Assembly (NCBI GenBank): GCA_029204225.1
Contig: CM055115.1
Location: 7,191,198 to 7,255,197 of the forward strand
Length of the DNA stretch: 64,000 nt
Reading direction: 5' to 3'
Source: Diphasiastrum complanatum
Lineage: Eukaryota; Streptophyta; Lycopodiopsida; Lycopodiales; Lycopodiaceae
This document shows, piece after piece, positions 44,396-57,518 of this stretch. Each line of letters begins with the position of its first letter. Position 1 is the stretch's first letter. A program made the position numbers and the translations under genes. The notes under the pieces are model-generated. The model saw nothing but the letters and a program-made list of their open reading frames with translations, did not search any database and was not told the DNA's origin.

Positions 44396-45175
44396 GTAAG
44401 GGTGGTATCCGAATGCCCTTCCTAGGGCAGAATGGTGCGAGGAGGCATCTACTTCACTGCCGTAATTTTTTTTTTCACTTTTTTTTTCAATGTTGTTTTT
44501 GCCGTAATTTGTTTTACACGCACCTTTCAGACGGAAGGTGCATGTAAAAAAAAGATAAATTTTTGTACGTGCACATTGTGACATCCAGAATGTGCATGTT
44601 TCATGTTTTTTTGCCATAAACATTTTACTACCACAAATTCTGCTGTGGAAGGCAACACCATTCTCTTAATTGAAAAGTTAAAACTAAGATTACGTCTAGA
44701 AAAACATTGAATTCTTTCTATAGTTTTTTAATTAAACAAGAACATTGTGTATACCACAATGGCATTGTCACAAATTTACTCAATTATATATATGTGACTA
44801 TGTTAGATTGGATCCTCGTAATTATCTATTTTCAAGTCCTAGTTGTCTTGGACCCATCAAAATTTGATTATTTTTCTTTTTCTACCTCAAGGATTGAACT
44901 CTAATTCAAAATGTGTGCATGAGTAAAGATATGATAACAATATAAAAAAAACACATATAAATTGATTTTGTGAATGCAAATAAATAATCTTTATTTGATT
45001 ATGGTTGGCTAAGTGATGATGTTGGTGTGTCATGTAGGTTGAGAGACTATCAATGCATGTAAAATTAAAAATTAAAAAATTGCAAATTTTTGCTATTGAG
45101 GCCATGCATATGAAAGTGCATTTTAAGCATGGGCATGCATGCAAACAAAAGAGAGAGACATGAATTGTTTTTTTC
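44396..45175 (-). repeat. Dispersed hairpin repeat, copy in minus orientation
   Basis: Reverse complement of the 27240-27900 repeat, extended on its right side by the gcatgcatgc and ctctctttt words also seen at 36625-36645. It contains the hairpins 44514-44547 and 44567-44597. It lies in inverted orientation relative to its counterpart in unit 1. Confidence 0.65.
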
Positions 45176-45239
45176 TCTCGAAAATCTGATTTTAGATTAT
45201 AGACTAGTTTGTACAAAAATACATGTTAAAAGCATAACT

Positions 45240-47010
<1,771 letters not shown>

Positions 47011-47016
47011 CTGAAG

Positions 47017-47640
47017 AAACCAAGAGTTTCTATCTTTCAAAGCCTTAGCATTTTTCCTCAGTTTTTTCATTTGCTATTTTTCGCAACTGTGCATCTTGAA
47101 CTAGTTTCGCATAGTCTGCATTTTTGAACTGTTTTGTCGCACAGTTCGCATTTTTGGGTCATGAGGAAGATTCATTCCTAGGTCTAAAACACTTAGAAAA
47201 TAACTCTGGCAACTTTTCCCGACATTGTCGCATTTGTTGCATTTTTGCAAAAAAGACGACATTGTCCCTAAAATGCCTTAGAAAGGTTTAGACCCTTAGA
47301 AAAAGGGACACTCACCATTAGAAAAGTGACATTTGCCTTAGAACTGTTTTATGCCCTAACGTCGGCTTTTTTTTGCCCTTCGGCTTTTTCGCCTTTCGGA
47401 AAAAAGCGACACCTGCTCTTAGAAATGCTTTTTGTTCTACTGTCATGTTTTTCGCCTACCCTTAAAAAGGGACACCTGTGCTTAGAACTGGTTTTTGGAT
47501 TAAGTCGGCTTTTTCGCCCTTCGAAAAAAAGCGACACTATCGCCAAATGCCTTAAAACCCTTTTTAGGCCTACCTTTGGCTTTTTCACCTTTTTGCGAGA
47601 AAGGCGACACTGAAAAAGCAAAGCTGCCCTTACAATTGAG
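47017..47640 (+). repeat. Partial LTR of copia D family
   Basis: Aligns with 15498-16200: aaaccaagagtttctatctt, then cgcacagttcgcatttttgg, and the same cttttt-cgcc and gaaaaaagcgacac words. The terminal TG is missing and no coding region is attached, so it is a solo or truncated LTR. Confidence 0.78.
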
Positions 47641-49599
47641 CTATGGAGATAGCTTTATGCTACTCAAAAGAAATGCAATATGGGTGACTGATTGCCCTTT
47701 ATGAGTGTTTTGAAATGGGCAATGGAGGCACCTCATGGCCACTCATACAAGCACTTCCCATCGAGGGCTTCTACTCAGAATGCAATATGAATGGCCCAAT
47801 CAACATGCCAAAATTACTACTAGAGCATTGCCAAACTACTCCTCAAAGGCAGAACTTTGGGCTCACTATAGCATGTGGCCTCACATCCCTCCCCTCAAGA
47901 ATGGGATTTGTGAAATGAGTCTTCGTCACTCTCTACACACATACATATCATTTCGTATGCTTCACATAGGATTCATTCCCACACAATCTCTCAAGAATGG
48001 AATGATCTCAACTATGTAGTGAACCTTATCAAGTGAATTTCAAAACTAATCTAGGAACTCTCCAACTCATAAAAAGTCTTTCTAAAAAGCGTTGGTGAAA
48101 TAGAAAAGAATCCCTACTCCTCACCCATGCCTCATACCTCATGTTGAGTTCGCTCTCGTACACAATTTGAAAAAGCAATGTCTAGCAATTCAGGAATTTT
48201 TCAACTGAAAGGAAAATCTCTCTCAATGGCAATGATAATAATTGTTGAATTAGTGAAAATTGCCAACCATGTATCAAGAGGTTGCCCCATAATCACACTT
48301 TGAAGACTTTAGGCCCCTGCCCCATCACCCTCCTTTCATTGCTAGTTATCCTCACGTTACATAGCTGGAGTTGTGCATGGGGAGCTTCCATGAAAGTGGA
48401 CCACATCTTGATTTTTCCCTTCTAAAGCTTAATACATGGTTATTTTGATGAAAAGAGTTCTTCAAATTTTTTTTTAGAGAAGTGGAATAGTCAAGTACTT
48501 CAAGGTGGAGTACCCTTTTTGTTTCTTGTGTGAAAAGAACATAAAGACTTGTCTTTTTTTTTTTTTTTTTTTTTGTAATCCTTCATTTTGAAATAACATA
48601 TTGGCATTTGTGATGAGTCACACATTTTTAGGGTCTTTTCAACTTTCTTGAAAGTAGTGCTCCTTTTTTAGAGGCTAAGCTTTAAGCCAATTTTGAGAAT
48701 GGCCCCATTTCTTGACAAGATAATAGGTTTTTCTCTAATAATTGTCTTTTGATCATTTGTACGAAAATTGCTGGTGCATAATTGATGTCAGTTCTTTTGG
48801 ATTTCTCTGGTTTTAGATTTTCTTTCAAGTGTTAGAGAAGATATGTCTTGCAAAAATCTCAATATATTATAAAATCCCAAGGTTATATGGTTGGAATATG
48901 GCATAGCCAACTAGAAAAAATAGACCAAATTCTAAGACTATTTTATTTAAAAATTTTGGTAATTCTTTTTGGGAAAATTGGGACCCCCTCGGCATGGGCT
49001 GTACATGCATAATTTGTGCTAGTCACTAGCTGTATTTAATCAACTTCATATGAAAACAACATAAAAAAATGCGTAAATTTTTTGATTTAGCTCGATTTTG
49101 TGTGCTAAAAGATCAGCTAAAGAAATTTATTGCACTTAAAATTTTAGGATATGGATCAGTGAATTCCATCCTCACGTCATTTGCATTGTATGCTGCATAT
49201 ATTGATCCGAATAAGTCTGAGAGCTATTATCTCTTGTATCCATACGAAAGAAAAAAGCTATTGCATGAAGTTGCACTTTGAACTGCATCAATAGATTCAA
49301 TGATTATTATCTATATCATTTGCACACTGAGTATTTCAAAATTTATCTTTTTAAAATATTTCACACTGTTGTCAAGCTTTTTTAAACTTCTACTTTGAGC
49401 AGCCAAGTAAAACCTCGTTTATCAAAATCTTGAGTTGCAACTATTATCTCTTTCCAAGTTGAGTATTCAATTCTGGATTCTTTTCTAGAGTAATTTGATA
49501 AAAATCTATGAACTTTGGATGTTCCAATGCTCAGTTTGCATGGGATATTTTCTTATTTACTTGAAGTTGTCATCTTTTTTAATTTTAACTTTTGTTTTG
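47641..49599. other. No recognisable gene
   Basis: Mostly AT-rich. It contains a 21-T run (48554-48574). The 70-codon frame 49069-49281 (starting MRKFFDLARFCVLKDQ) and the frames at 47715-48019 match no family I know and have no sign of being genes. Confidence 0.6.
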
Positions 49600-49725
49600 A
49601 GGTGGCCTCAAGACCGGCAAGCCTTCCCATTTTGAGGGGCTCGAGGGAAGGTGCTCGAGGGGTCGGCAAATCTTTCCAGTTTTGAGGTGCTGGAGGGCGG
49701 AAGGTGCCCGATGGGGCCGCAAGCA
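49600..49725. repeat. GAGGTGCTCGAGG minisatellite-like block, left of GLP 3
   Basis: Repeated ttttgagg-g-ctcgagg and aaggtgc words at a loose 50-60-bp spacing. The same block recurs at 52034-52200, to the right of GLP 3, in the same orientation (shared ggtcggcaaatctttccagt). Confidence 0.75.
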
Positions 49726-49794
49726 TGTGTGAGATGGGTACAGACATTACTCGAACACGTTTATGTGACCTGAATTTATTTTTGTTTTGAAATG

Positions 49795-50045
49795 TAGAAT
49801 GTAATAGTTTCGTAATGGATATTTTGTGCCTATTCTATTTTGCCCACTTTTTAAACAAATCAAAAAATTAGAATAGGCATCTCTATTTTTTTTAAAAAAA
49901 TTGATGCACATTTCAGCTTGCGTGTCAGGCGTCAAGCTGCCTAACGGCAGCGTCAGAGTGGTCAACAAAAGTCAAAGTGTTCATTATGCTTTATAATAAG
50001 CATGTGAAAAATTTTAAAGTATCCATTAGGCAATGGAACGGCGAG
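49795..50045 (-). repeat. 3' flank shared by GLP units 3 and 2
   Basis: Diverged match to 28145-28390. In this unit about 600 bp (50046-50640) separate the flank from the region next to the gene, whereas in unit 2 they are nearly adjacent. Confidence 0.72.
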
Positions 50046-50639
50046 TAAAGAGTTTCAAAATTTTTTTAGGTGAGACCTGGAGGCTAATTTTTTTTTAAAA
50101 ATCCTTATTTGGGAAGAATGGACTGTGCCCCCACGCATTCCATAGTACGGAAAGGAGGCAGATCTAGCTTTGGGAGATGGGAAGAGGGTGGGCCAAGTGG
50201 GTTGCACTAATGGTGCTCCTAGTGGAAGAGAAACTCCATGCAATCCTGAAATTTTCTGAATCATGGAGGAATGAGTATGCCATCGTGAGCGTACTCAAGC
50301 TATGAGGAAGTTCTCAAAATAACTCCAAAGAAAGGGACTACCAAGATTATGCCTCGGATATACACGTCTGAGCAAGAGCTTCTAAGATTGATGCTGCGCT
50401 ATGCGTGATAGGTGATCGAGGAGCCGGAGCTGAGACCCATCAGAAAGCAGGAAGAAAGGTCCCCTTGAAGCTGAGTAGATTCTGAATTTGCAGATGAGTT
50501 AGTTTTCTGCAGGAGTGCATGGCAGGGTATAAATTTTTTTAAAAAAATTGTAAAAAATAGGTGCCTCGTTGCATACGTACGGAACACACGTTCCGTTCCA
50601 AACGTACGGAACGAAACGTACCGAAGCAGAATGTTCGGA
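50046..50639. other. Extra sequence in unit 3 with a nested palindrome cluster
   Basis: There is no gene. Near its right end (50571-50624) the words acggaac and gttccgt alternate, so that gttccgt at 50590-50596 can pair either with 50579-50585 or with 50606-50612. This looks like a recombination scar or a transposon end. Confidence 0.5.
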
Positions 50640-50912
50640 ATGTCTATGGTTAGAGATACAAAAATGACTACTTCTCTAACAACCGCTGAATGAAAAACAT
50701 GACAACGACATAAATGCATCGCAGTCAAGACAAAGCGGTGATTTTTATTGTTGAAAAAGGCTGCAGTCTGCCGTCAGAGGCAAGACATAACACTGCAAAC
50801 TGTTGTAGTGGTAAGTATAAACTTCGGGACTGAAATAACTATAGCAAACACTTATCAGTATTGAATTACGTTGCAAGTGGCTTTAATTGATGAACTGTGT
50901 GCGATGCAGGAA

Positions 50913-51599
50913 TTATGTGGAGCTAGAAAAAATGGCCTTCAGACGGTGTACTGTCTTGTTATCCAAGGCTAAAAATGTTTTTTGTAGCACTTCATCCTTG
51001 ATGTTTGAGCCGAACATGGAATCCGGAATGAACTGGAAGCCAGGGTTCTGGCTGTTCAAAGCAACCACGGCGTGAGCTGTTTCATTTCCTACATTGAGTT
51101 GAAAGTGAATGAGTCCTCTTGGAAAGATCATGAGCTCACTTTTGCTGATGACCTTGGCAAAAAGCTTGTTGTCAGTCGTGACAAAACCAGCGTACAAACT
51201 TCCTTCTATAACATATATGATCTCGGATGCACGGGGGTGGGTGTGAGGCCTGATCAGTCCTCCCTTTGCAAAATCAACTTTGGCAAAACATAGCCCCAGA
51301 GAGTTTAAGCCCGCAAATACATCCACCGTAACAATGGTAGCGCTGGCTCCAAAACTGTTGTTAGTCTGGGGAAAAGCTGGGAAGCCATCAAAAATGAAAT
51401 CATCTGTTGCGACGGCGACTGGTTTTTTGCAAGGGTAGCCGTTTAGGTATAAATCCTTGGTCAGATCAGCAACACAAAAGTCCTGTAAAGGATCCGCATC
51501 GGCAGCGTTGACACTGAGAGGCGCAAATTGTAACAGGAGCACGGTCGGGAATGCCAGCAGCCCTACTGTGAAAATCTTAAAGGAAGTAGAGGCTTGCAT
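50913..51599 (-). CDS. Germin-like protein 3 (intact, diverged)
   Basis: An intronless gene of 228 codons encoding a secreted cupin. Residues 1-32 form the signal peptide, and C42 and C57 the disulfide. Box 1 (HTHPRASE) supplies H119, H121 and E126, and box 2 supplies H165. The first glycine of box 2 is serine (ISKSELMIFPRG). The mature part is about 79 percent identical to GLP 2 by my hand count, far more diverged than GLP 1 is from GLP 2. It has N-glycosylation sites at N80, N172 and N214, of which only the first is shared, and an extra cysteine at C104. The ATG at 51599 aligns with that of GLP 2; an in-frame ATG at 51644 would add 15 residues and spoil the signal peptide. Confidence 0.94.
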   Translation of the reverse strand: MQASTSFKIFTVGLLAFPTVLLLQFAPLSVNAADADPLQDFCVADLTKDLYLNGYPCKKPVAVATDDFIFDGFPAFPQTNNSFGASATIVTVDVFAGLNSLGLCFAKVDFAKGGLIRPHTHPRASEIIYVIEGSLYAGFVTTDNKLFAKVISKSELMIFPRGLIHFQLNVGNETAHAVVALNSQNPGFQFIPDSMFGSNIKDEVLQKTFLALDNKTVHRLKAIFSSST

Positions 51600-51768
51600 T
51601 CTGTCTGGAATGGACTTTGTTATTCCCAATAAATGGAAAGACACCTTATACGACGTAAGATAGACAGACTATGAAATAATTTCAACTACACTGATCGGGT
51701 GTGATCGTTTTTCACTGAACCGAGAGGCTGAGCGATGCCTGTGTGAGATTGAGATCTGCGCAACAGAC

Positions 51769-51787
51769 ATATATATATATATATATA
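51769..51787 (-). promoter_or_regulatory. AT repeat at the TATA position of GLP 3
   Basis: A 19-bp run of alternating A and T, 170 bp upstream of the ATG. It follows the same gatctgcgcaacaga context that precedes the TATA box in GLP 1 and GLP 2, so it replaces it. Confidence 0.5.
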
Positions 51788-52033
51788 GTAATGGAGATGG
51801 GTGTCATATTAGTAAAGCGCACAGAATCGGTGTGTATCTGGTGGAGGGCTTATATCTATTAATAACAATGTATTGAAAATATATGTGATTAAAAACAACA
51901 ATAAAAATTCACAAAGCACATACCAACTTTACAAATTTGCATAGGTGTCTATTTTTAAACAAGTTTTTAGCTATTATTGATTTTCCAAGTACTTTAGGGC
52001 TCCAAAGGCCCCCTACCTCGGGCCTTCTGGTCC

Positions 52034-52200
52034 TTGTTTTGAGGTGCCCACGAGACCAGCAGGCCTTTCCATTTTGAGGAGCTCGAGGCCACAAGGTGCT
52101 CGAGGGGGGTCGGCAAATCTTTCCAGTTTTGAGGTGCTCGAGTGTGGAAGGTGCCCGATGGAGCCGCAAGTCTTCCCCGTTTTGAGGTGCTTGAGGGCAA
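52034..52200. repeat. GAGGTGCTCGAGG minisatellite-like block, right of GLP 3
   Basis: Second copy of the block at 49600-49725, slightly longer, with about four ttttgagg-gctcgagg words. Together the two blocks flank GLP 3 in direct orientation. Confidence 0.75.
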
Positions 52201-52210
52201 CCCCTACATT

Positions 52211-53889
52211 TGATGAAATCCAAAGATGAAGTCTCAACCTATGATAGATTCATGCTTTGAGACATGTTTAGGTTGACATAAATTCCACAAGTCTTCCCTA
52301 TTTTGAGGGCCCTAAGTGCGGCCCCTATACAAATGAATCCAAAGATGAAGTCTCAACCTAATATAAATTCCATAAATGCTTCAAGACGTGTTTAGATCAA
52401 GTTGATCAAGTTCAAAGACGTGTTTAGATCAAGTTCAAAGACTCACATGTATCATGTAACCTTCCTATAAAAATCATATTGAATATTAAAATAATATGGT
52501 GCATTTTGTCTCACAATAGTTACAACCAAAATAAGTTGACTATTTTAGCTAGTCTACCATGAATAGTTGGTCTTCCTTACATGGTGAGCTCCACATGTTG
52601 CGTAAAGTTGGGATCATGTAGGATGAGTACCATGGTTCATCTTCTTTGCTAAAATGAAGACAAATCATCAAATTTTCTAGTCAAATGATATCTTATCCTA
52701 GAAGACTTGCATAACATAACTTATCTTAGAAGACTTGCATAACATTATCCACAATTGTAGAATGCTCCTTTAGAAGCTAAACAACCTACATAATCTGTTG
52801 TTGTGGCTTGCATGATCTATTAAGATTGATGAACAAAGAAGTGCAAGATGCTTAGACAATGGTAGTCCTATAAGAAGTTTGCATTCAAAATTGAAAGTAG
52901 TTTTTGTGTGATAACAAAAATGATATTGTAATTTTAAACAATTTGTAAGAAGAACAAGGTGATTGATATATCATGAGAAGCTTTGCCTTAAGAGCGGAAT
53001 AAATCTCTCTTCAACTCCAATCCAATCTTATTATAGATTGAGCTCACCAGCGCTCCTTGTTACATCTATTCATGTTGCTCCATCGTTGTTCTAAGAAAAG
53101 CTTGCATGGGCCTCTTTTTCTTTTGTACTTTCGCCCTTTTTACTTCATGATGGTCATTTTTTCACCTTCCCTCTTCGTGATGGTCGCTTTTGCACCTTTT
53201 TCATTGATCCCATGAGATGGATTAAATTTTTTCAATGATTGTCAACCTTTCATTTTTTGACACATGGATTGCTTAGGCACATAGCCTATTTGAGAAGGTT
53301 TTTGAAGGCCTATGAAGGCCCACTACAACAAGATGCAATTTTTAATGCTTTTTTTGAGCATTTTTTTGAAAGATATAATAAAAAATGGAATGTGGGGGAA
53401 GCAAAAAGCTTGAGCATTGGGTCTGTAGCCTGGCCTCGGTATAAGCCTTGGAACCTTTGAACATGTTTTTTAAAGGCTTATAAGGTGGGTTAGAAGTAGG
53501 CCAAGGACATTTCAGAAATCCCGATCACTTTGCTAACCGAAGGTGATATCAAGATTTATAAGGAGGCCAGAGACATTCCAAAATACTCTGCTAATTGACA
53601 TTCCAAAATACTCTGCTAATTGAGGGTAATAATGACATTGATAAAAAAATGACACTTGGTATAAATCTCAAAATGTTATAGAATGTAAATAGATGATTTT
53701 TCTGAAAATTGTTGTTTATCAACACATTGAATTTCATTTTCTACCAACTTTAGAAGCCATACACACAAGTGAAAATAGAAAATTATGTAGCATAACAATA
53801 TCATGACAACAATTTGTGTACTCACATGCGTTGACTTTTTGTTTGATGTCGACTAATCAAATAATAATGTACAGTTGCATCTATGAGCA
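52211..53889. other. No recognisable gene; short tandem duplications
   Basis: AT-rich DNA with several small direct duplications: gacgtgtttagatcaagttcaaaga units at about 52385-52440, a cttagaagacttgcataaca unit twice at about 52690-52745, and an attccaaaatactctgctaattga unit twice at about 53576-53622. The 73-codon frame 53239-53460 is unrecognised. Confidence 0.65.
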
Positions 53890-56205
53890 ATGTTACAATA
53901 AGTTGCGATACATTATATTGTCTCACTTCTTCATTTGCTAATTCCTCATTATCATTTTCCGCATCCGCATCATCATGCGACAAATCCGCCAAACCAAACT
54001 ATCTGTAATTCTACCCAGATATCTCCTATTGCTTTGTTATTAATAAATTGATCTCCACAAGCTAATGGCGATGACAATGACGAGAACAATTAAGAAGCTA
54101 GGTCGTGCGACATCGATCCATCAGGTGATGATGGATAAAATGCAAAATGTGTTGCCATTAGATAATGTCAAAAATTCTTCACATAAAATACCATAGCCAA
54201 CGCTTCTCGTTCCATTGTAGAGTAATTCTCTTGGCTATGTCAAAACTGATCCAATAGCATATTTTGATTCATCAGTATGAACATGAAATTCAATTGTCCA
54301 GTTTGGAGCTCATAGAATCGGTGCAAAAGCTAATGCTATTTTCAGTTTCTCAAATGCTTCCAATGCCTCAGTCGTCCAAATTGGTACAATAGTCAACTTA
54401 TATATAGGTCGTGCTAAGTCCACAAAAAATAGAATGAATATCTGATAATAGTTTGCATGACCCATGAGAATATAAACTCCTCGAATTGTTCCTGGTGGCG
54501 ACAACTCCATAATGACTTTGATTTTGAAATAATCAGTAGCAATTCCATGTCTTGATATCACATGTCCAAGAACAACTCCATCAGAACCCAAATTTGACAA
54601 TTTTATGAAATTAAGAAAATTTAGTACTTGCAACAACGTTCAAATACTTTTTTCAAATGATCCAGATGGTCTGTATCAGCACTATGGACTCTAAGATCAT
54701 CCAAATAAATTTCAAGAAATTTCTGCAAATAGTTCTTAGAAATAAACTTGGTGCATTACAAAGTCCAAATGGCATAACTTTATAAGCATATGTTCCCCAT
54801 TCTATTGCAAAAGTTGTTTTATGTCGATCCGTAGGTGCGATTTTAACTTGGTTATAGTCACTAAATCCATCCAAAAAGCCGTAGGCTTCCGCTCCAGCAA
54901 GACGATCCAGTATGTTTTTTGTGAAAGGCAACAAAAAGTGATCCTCTCGCGTCACTTTGTTCAAGGCTTTGAGATTCACACAAATTCTCATTTTTCCATT
55001 TTTTTTAGAAATGACAACAATTGGCAAAACCCATTCTGTATGCTCAATTTCGTAAATAAAATCTGTTTCGAGTAATCTTTGTAACTCCTTCTTAATAAGG
55101 TCAGTGACATTCTGATTGCCATGATAGAATCTTGTCACTGGGCACTACATCAAGTATCAAGGGTATTGTATGCTCAATTACTGATGTAGGAATTCCTTTT
55201 AGATCCTTATATGTTTAAGCAAAACATTCAGATAATTATTCAACAACTTCTTCAATCCTTGAAAAATTGTTACTAAGGTAAGTTGTGTTCCAACTTAAAC
55301 AATCTTCTCAACCTCTCCTAGTTCAACAAAATTCATAGGTTGGTTCCACATAAACTTCTTGTGTTTCTGGCACTTGATCCTCGGGTTCACGATGAGCTTT
55401 TGGTAAGATAATAACAACATCATCCAAGGTATAGCATTTGAAATGATCTGGCATGTCATGTCGGTTTTTCAAAAGGGTTAACCTTTGATTTACGTTTAGC
55501 TTTTTTGGCAGGAATCGTTCGAGGAGGTTTTGAATTTCTAGAAGATGAGGTCTTCTTAGAAGGTGAAGACTTTTTAGAAGGGGATGTCTTGCGAGAATTT
55601 TGACTTGAAGAGTCATCCTTGATTTTCCATTTACCTTTATCCAATAAAGGCGATACATTTGGTTAGCTATCAAAATTGCACCTCGTGATGAACTTTTCCA
55701 TTTCAAAACCGTGTTATGGTATTGCTTGGTTTGCTTTTTCGTCATTGGTCCTATATTCTTTTCTTCCTTCAATATAATTGCTTTAGGTGGTTTTATTATT
55801 GGTTCATCAAGAATATCGCGAACTTCAAATCTTGTAGGATCCATGTGATTTAAAATCAGCTCATCATAAGTTCTACATTTTCATCATAAGTTAAGACATG
55901 ACTGACATTAATGAGTTCATCTTCAACAAGATCTGGAATTGGGTTTGTTGATATCCATGCTACATTCATCATATTTAATGTGATCGTCATATCCAAAGTT
56001 CGCTCAGACATAGGAATCTCGCTCAACTCTGAATTGTCATTTCGTTGACACATATATCCTGCTATACAATCACTATTGCAAGAGCTGATTCCAATTAACA
56101 GTATTTGTTTGAGAGTCATGATGAACTCCCAAAGTTTTTACTTGTCAATCACAAGTATGATCCGTTGTTGAGGAATCATCATCTCCTTTTTGGACTACTG
56201 GTGTT
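53890..56205 (-). mobile_element. Ty3/gypsy element J, protease linker to RNase H, decayed
   Basis: Same lineage as gypsy I; both carry MDPTRF, PDHF or PEHF, and YTLDDVV followed by LPKAH. From right to left: linker (55323-56119), RT (54653-55138), RT/RNase H junction (54310-54636, VVLGHVISRHGIATDYFKIK), and an RNase H relic (FHVHTDESKYAIGSVL, then YSTMEREALAMVF) to about 54180. Beyond that, similarity fades. Several frameshifts and stops occur. Both LTRs are missing or unidentified. Confidence 0.8.
54653..55138 (-). pseudogene. Gypsy J reverse transcriptase
   Basis: The frame contains the gypsy RT landmarks VISKKNGKMRICVNLKALNK, FLDGFSDYNQVKIA, HKTTFAIEWGTYAYKVMPFG and LCNAP. Just past a frameshift near 54720 the active site reads IYLDDLRVHS in the neighbouring frame. 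The conserved RT order is clear, but the shift prevents a complete enzyme. Confidence 0.85.
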
Positions 56206-56466
56206 ATGACCATATTTAGTTAAGGACATGGAATAGTCCTAATCTGGTAGACCGGCCCTCCAGTGTTCGAGATTATTAGTCACACCTAGATTTTATTCCA
56301 CGTCGAGGCCTGTTGGTGACTAATGACGACTTTGGTCTAGATTACCAGTGTGCTCTTCTCCTCTTGCTATCGCATGACATGGCTTGGGGCTAGATCCAGG
56401 AGGGATCTAGGATAGGTTGGGTGGTTTTGCTCCATTGTCTCTTTTATTGTGTTGTTTAGATGAGTG
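56206..56466. other. No recognisable gene
   Basis: Sequence between the truncated gypsy J and the GGTACTA array. Nothing recognised. Confidence 0.6.
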
Positions 56467-57518
56467 GTAATGAGAATACTCCTCAAGTTCACTTTGAAGA
56501 TGTTAACAATGACTTTATTGTAGAAGGAATATTTAAGAAGTTTCGAGTGAATAACATTGCATTGAGCTGCACTAGTGTCGGGTACTAATTTTACAAATTT
56601 TGTACTATTTTGGTACTATTTTGTGCTGGTAAAACTTTTGAATACAAAATAATGGTACTACAACAACTCATTGTGTACCTATTCTGGTCCTTCTGACTAC
56701 CAAATTAGGTTATTTTATATTAAGTGTCTCATTTTTATTTTAAAATCTACCAAATAGGTACTATTTAGACTTCTTGTGACCATATTTTATGCATAAAACT
56801 ATTAAATTAGGTATTTTTCTTTATATTTATTTGTGTTTGCACATCGCATACAATCCTTTGTGGTTTTTTTGGTATTATTTTAGTATTGTTTACCAATTGG
56901 TGGAATCTAACCTTTAGTTACTACCAATTTTACAAGATTTGTACTATTTTTGTAATGTTTACGTGCTCCTAAAACTTTAAATTACCAAAGATTGGAACTA
57001 TTTGAACCTATTGTGTAACAATTTTGATCCTCCAGACTACCATGCAACTTGCAGGTACTTTCTACCTTCATGGTACTACATGTGTATGATACTTTGGTAC
57101 TACTTGTATATGATGCTTTGGTACTACTTGTTGGTACTTTCTACTTGTAACACGATAAAACTTCTTGAATATAGATCAATTGTAATGAGAATACTCCTCA
57201 AGTTCACTTTGAAGATGTTAACAATGACTTTAATATTGAAGGAATCTTTAAGAAGTTTCGAGTGAATCAACATTGTACTGAGCTGCACTACTCTCCGGAT
57301 ACTAATTTTACAGATTTTGTACTATTTTGGTACTATTTTTGTGTTGATAAATCTCTTGAATACAAAAGAATGGTACTACAATAGCTTATTGTGTACCTAT
57401 TCTGATTCTCCTGACTACCAAATTAGGTTATTTTATATTAAGTGTCTCATTTTTATTTTAAAATCTACCAAATAGGTACTATTTAGACTTCTCGTGACCA
57501 TATTTTATGCATAAAACT
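56467..57518. repeat. Repeat array rich in GGTACTA
   Basis: Two direct repeats, 56467-56800 and 57182-57518, are over 90 percent identical by eye. Between them, about 56915-57060, lies a diverged partial third copy (gttactaccaattttacaag, then gtacgtgctcctaaaact-like words). The word ggtacta, or a close variant, occurs more than ten times in 1 kb. The array is not flanked by TG and CA, so a miniature LTR element is unlikely. Confidence 0.75.

Noticed and set aside
49069-49281. Small gene of 70 codons
   Set aside because: It has no recognisable domain, no neighbour context, and sits in AT-rich repeat-poor DNA where such frames arise by chance.
56467-57518. Miniature LTR element (TRIM) formed by the two 334-bp repeats
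   Set aside because: The repeats lack TG and CA ends, and I see no primer binding site, polypurine tract or target duplication. A third diverged copy lies between them.
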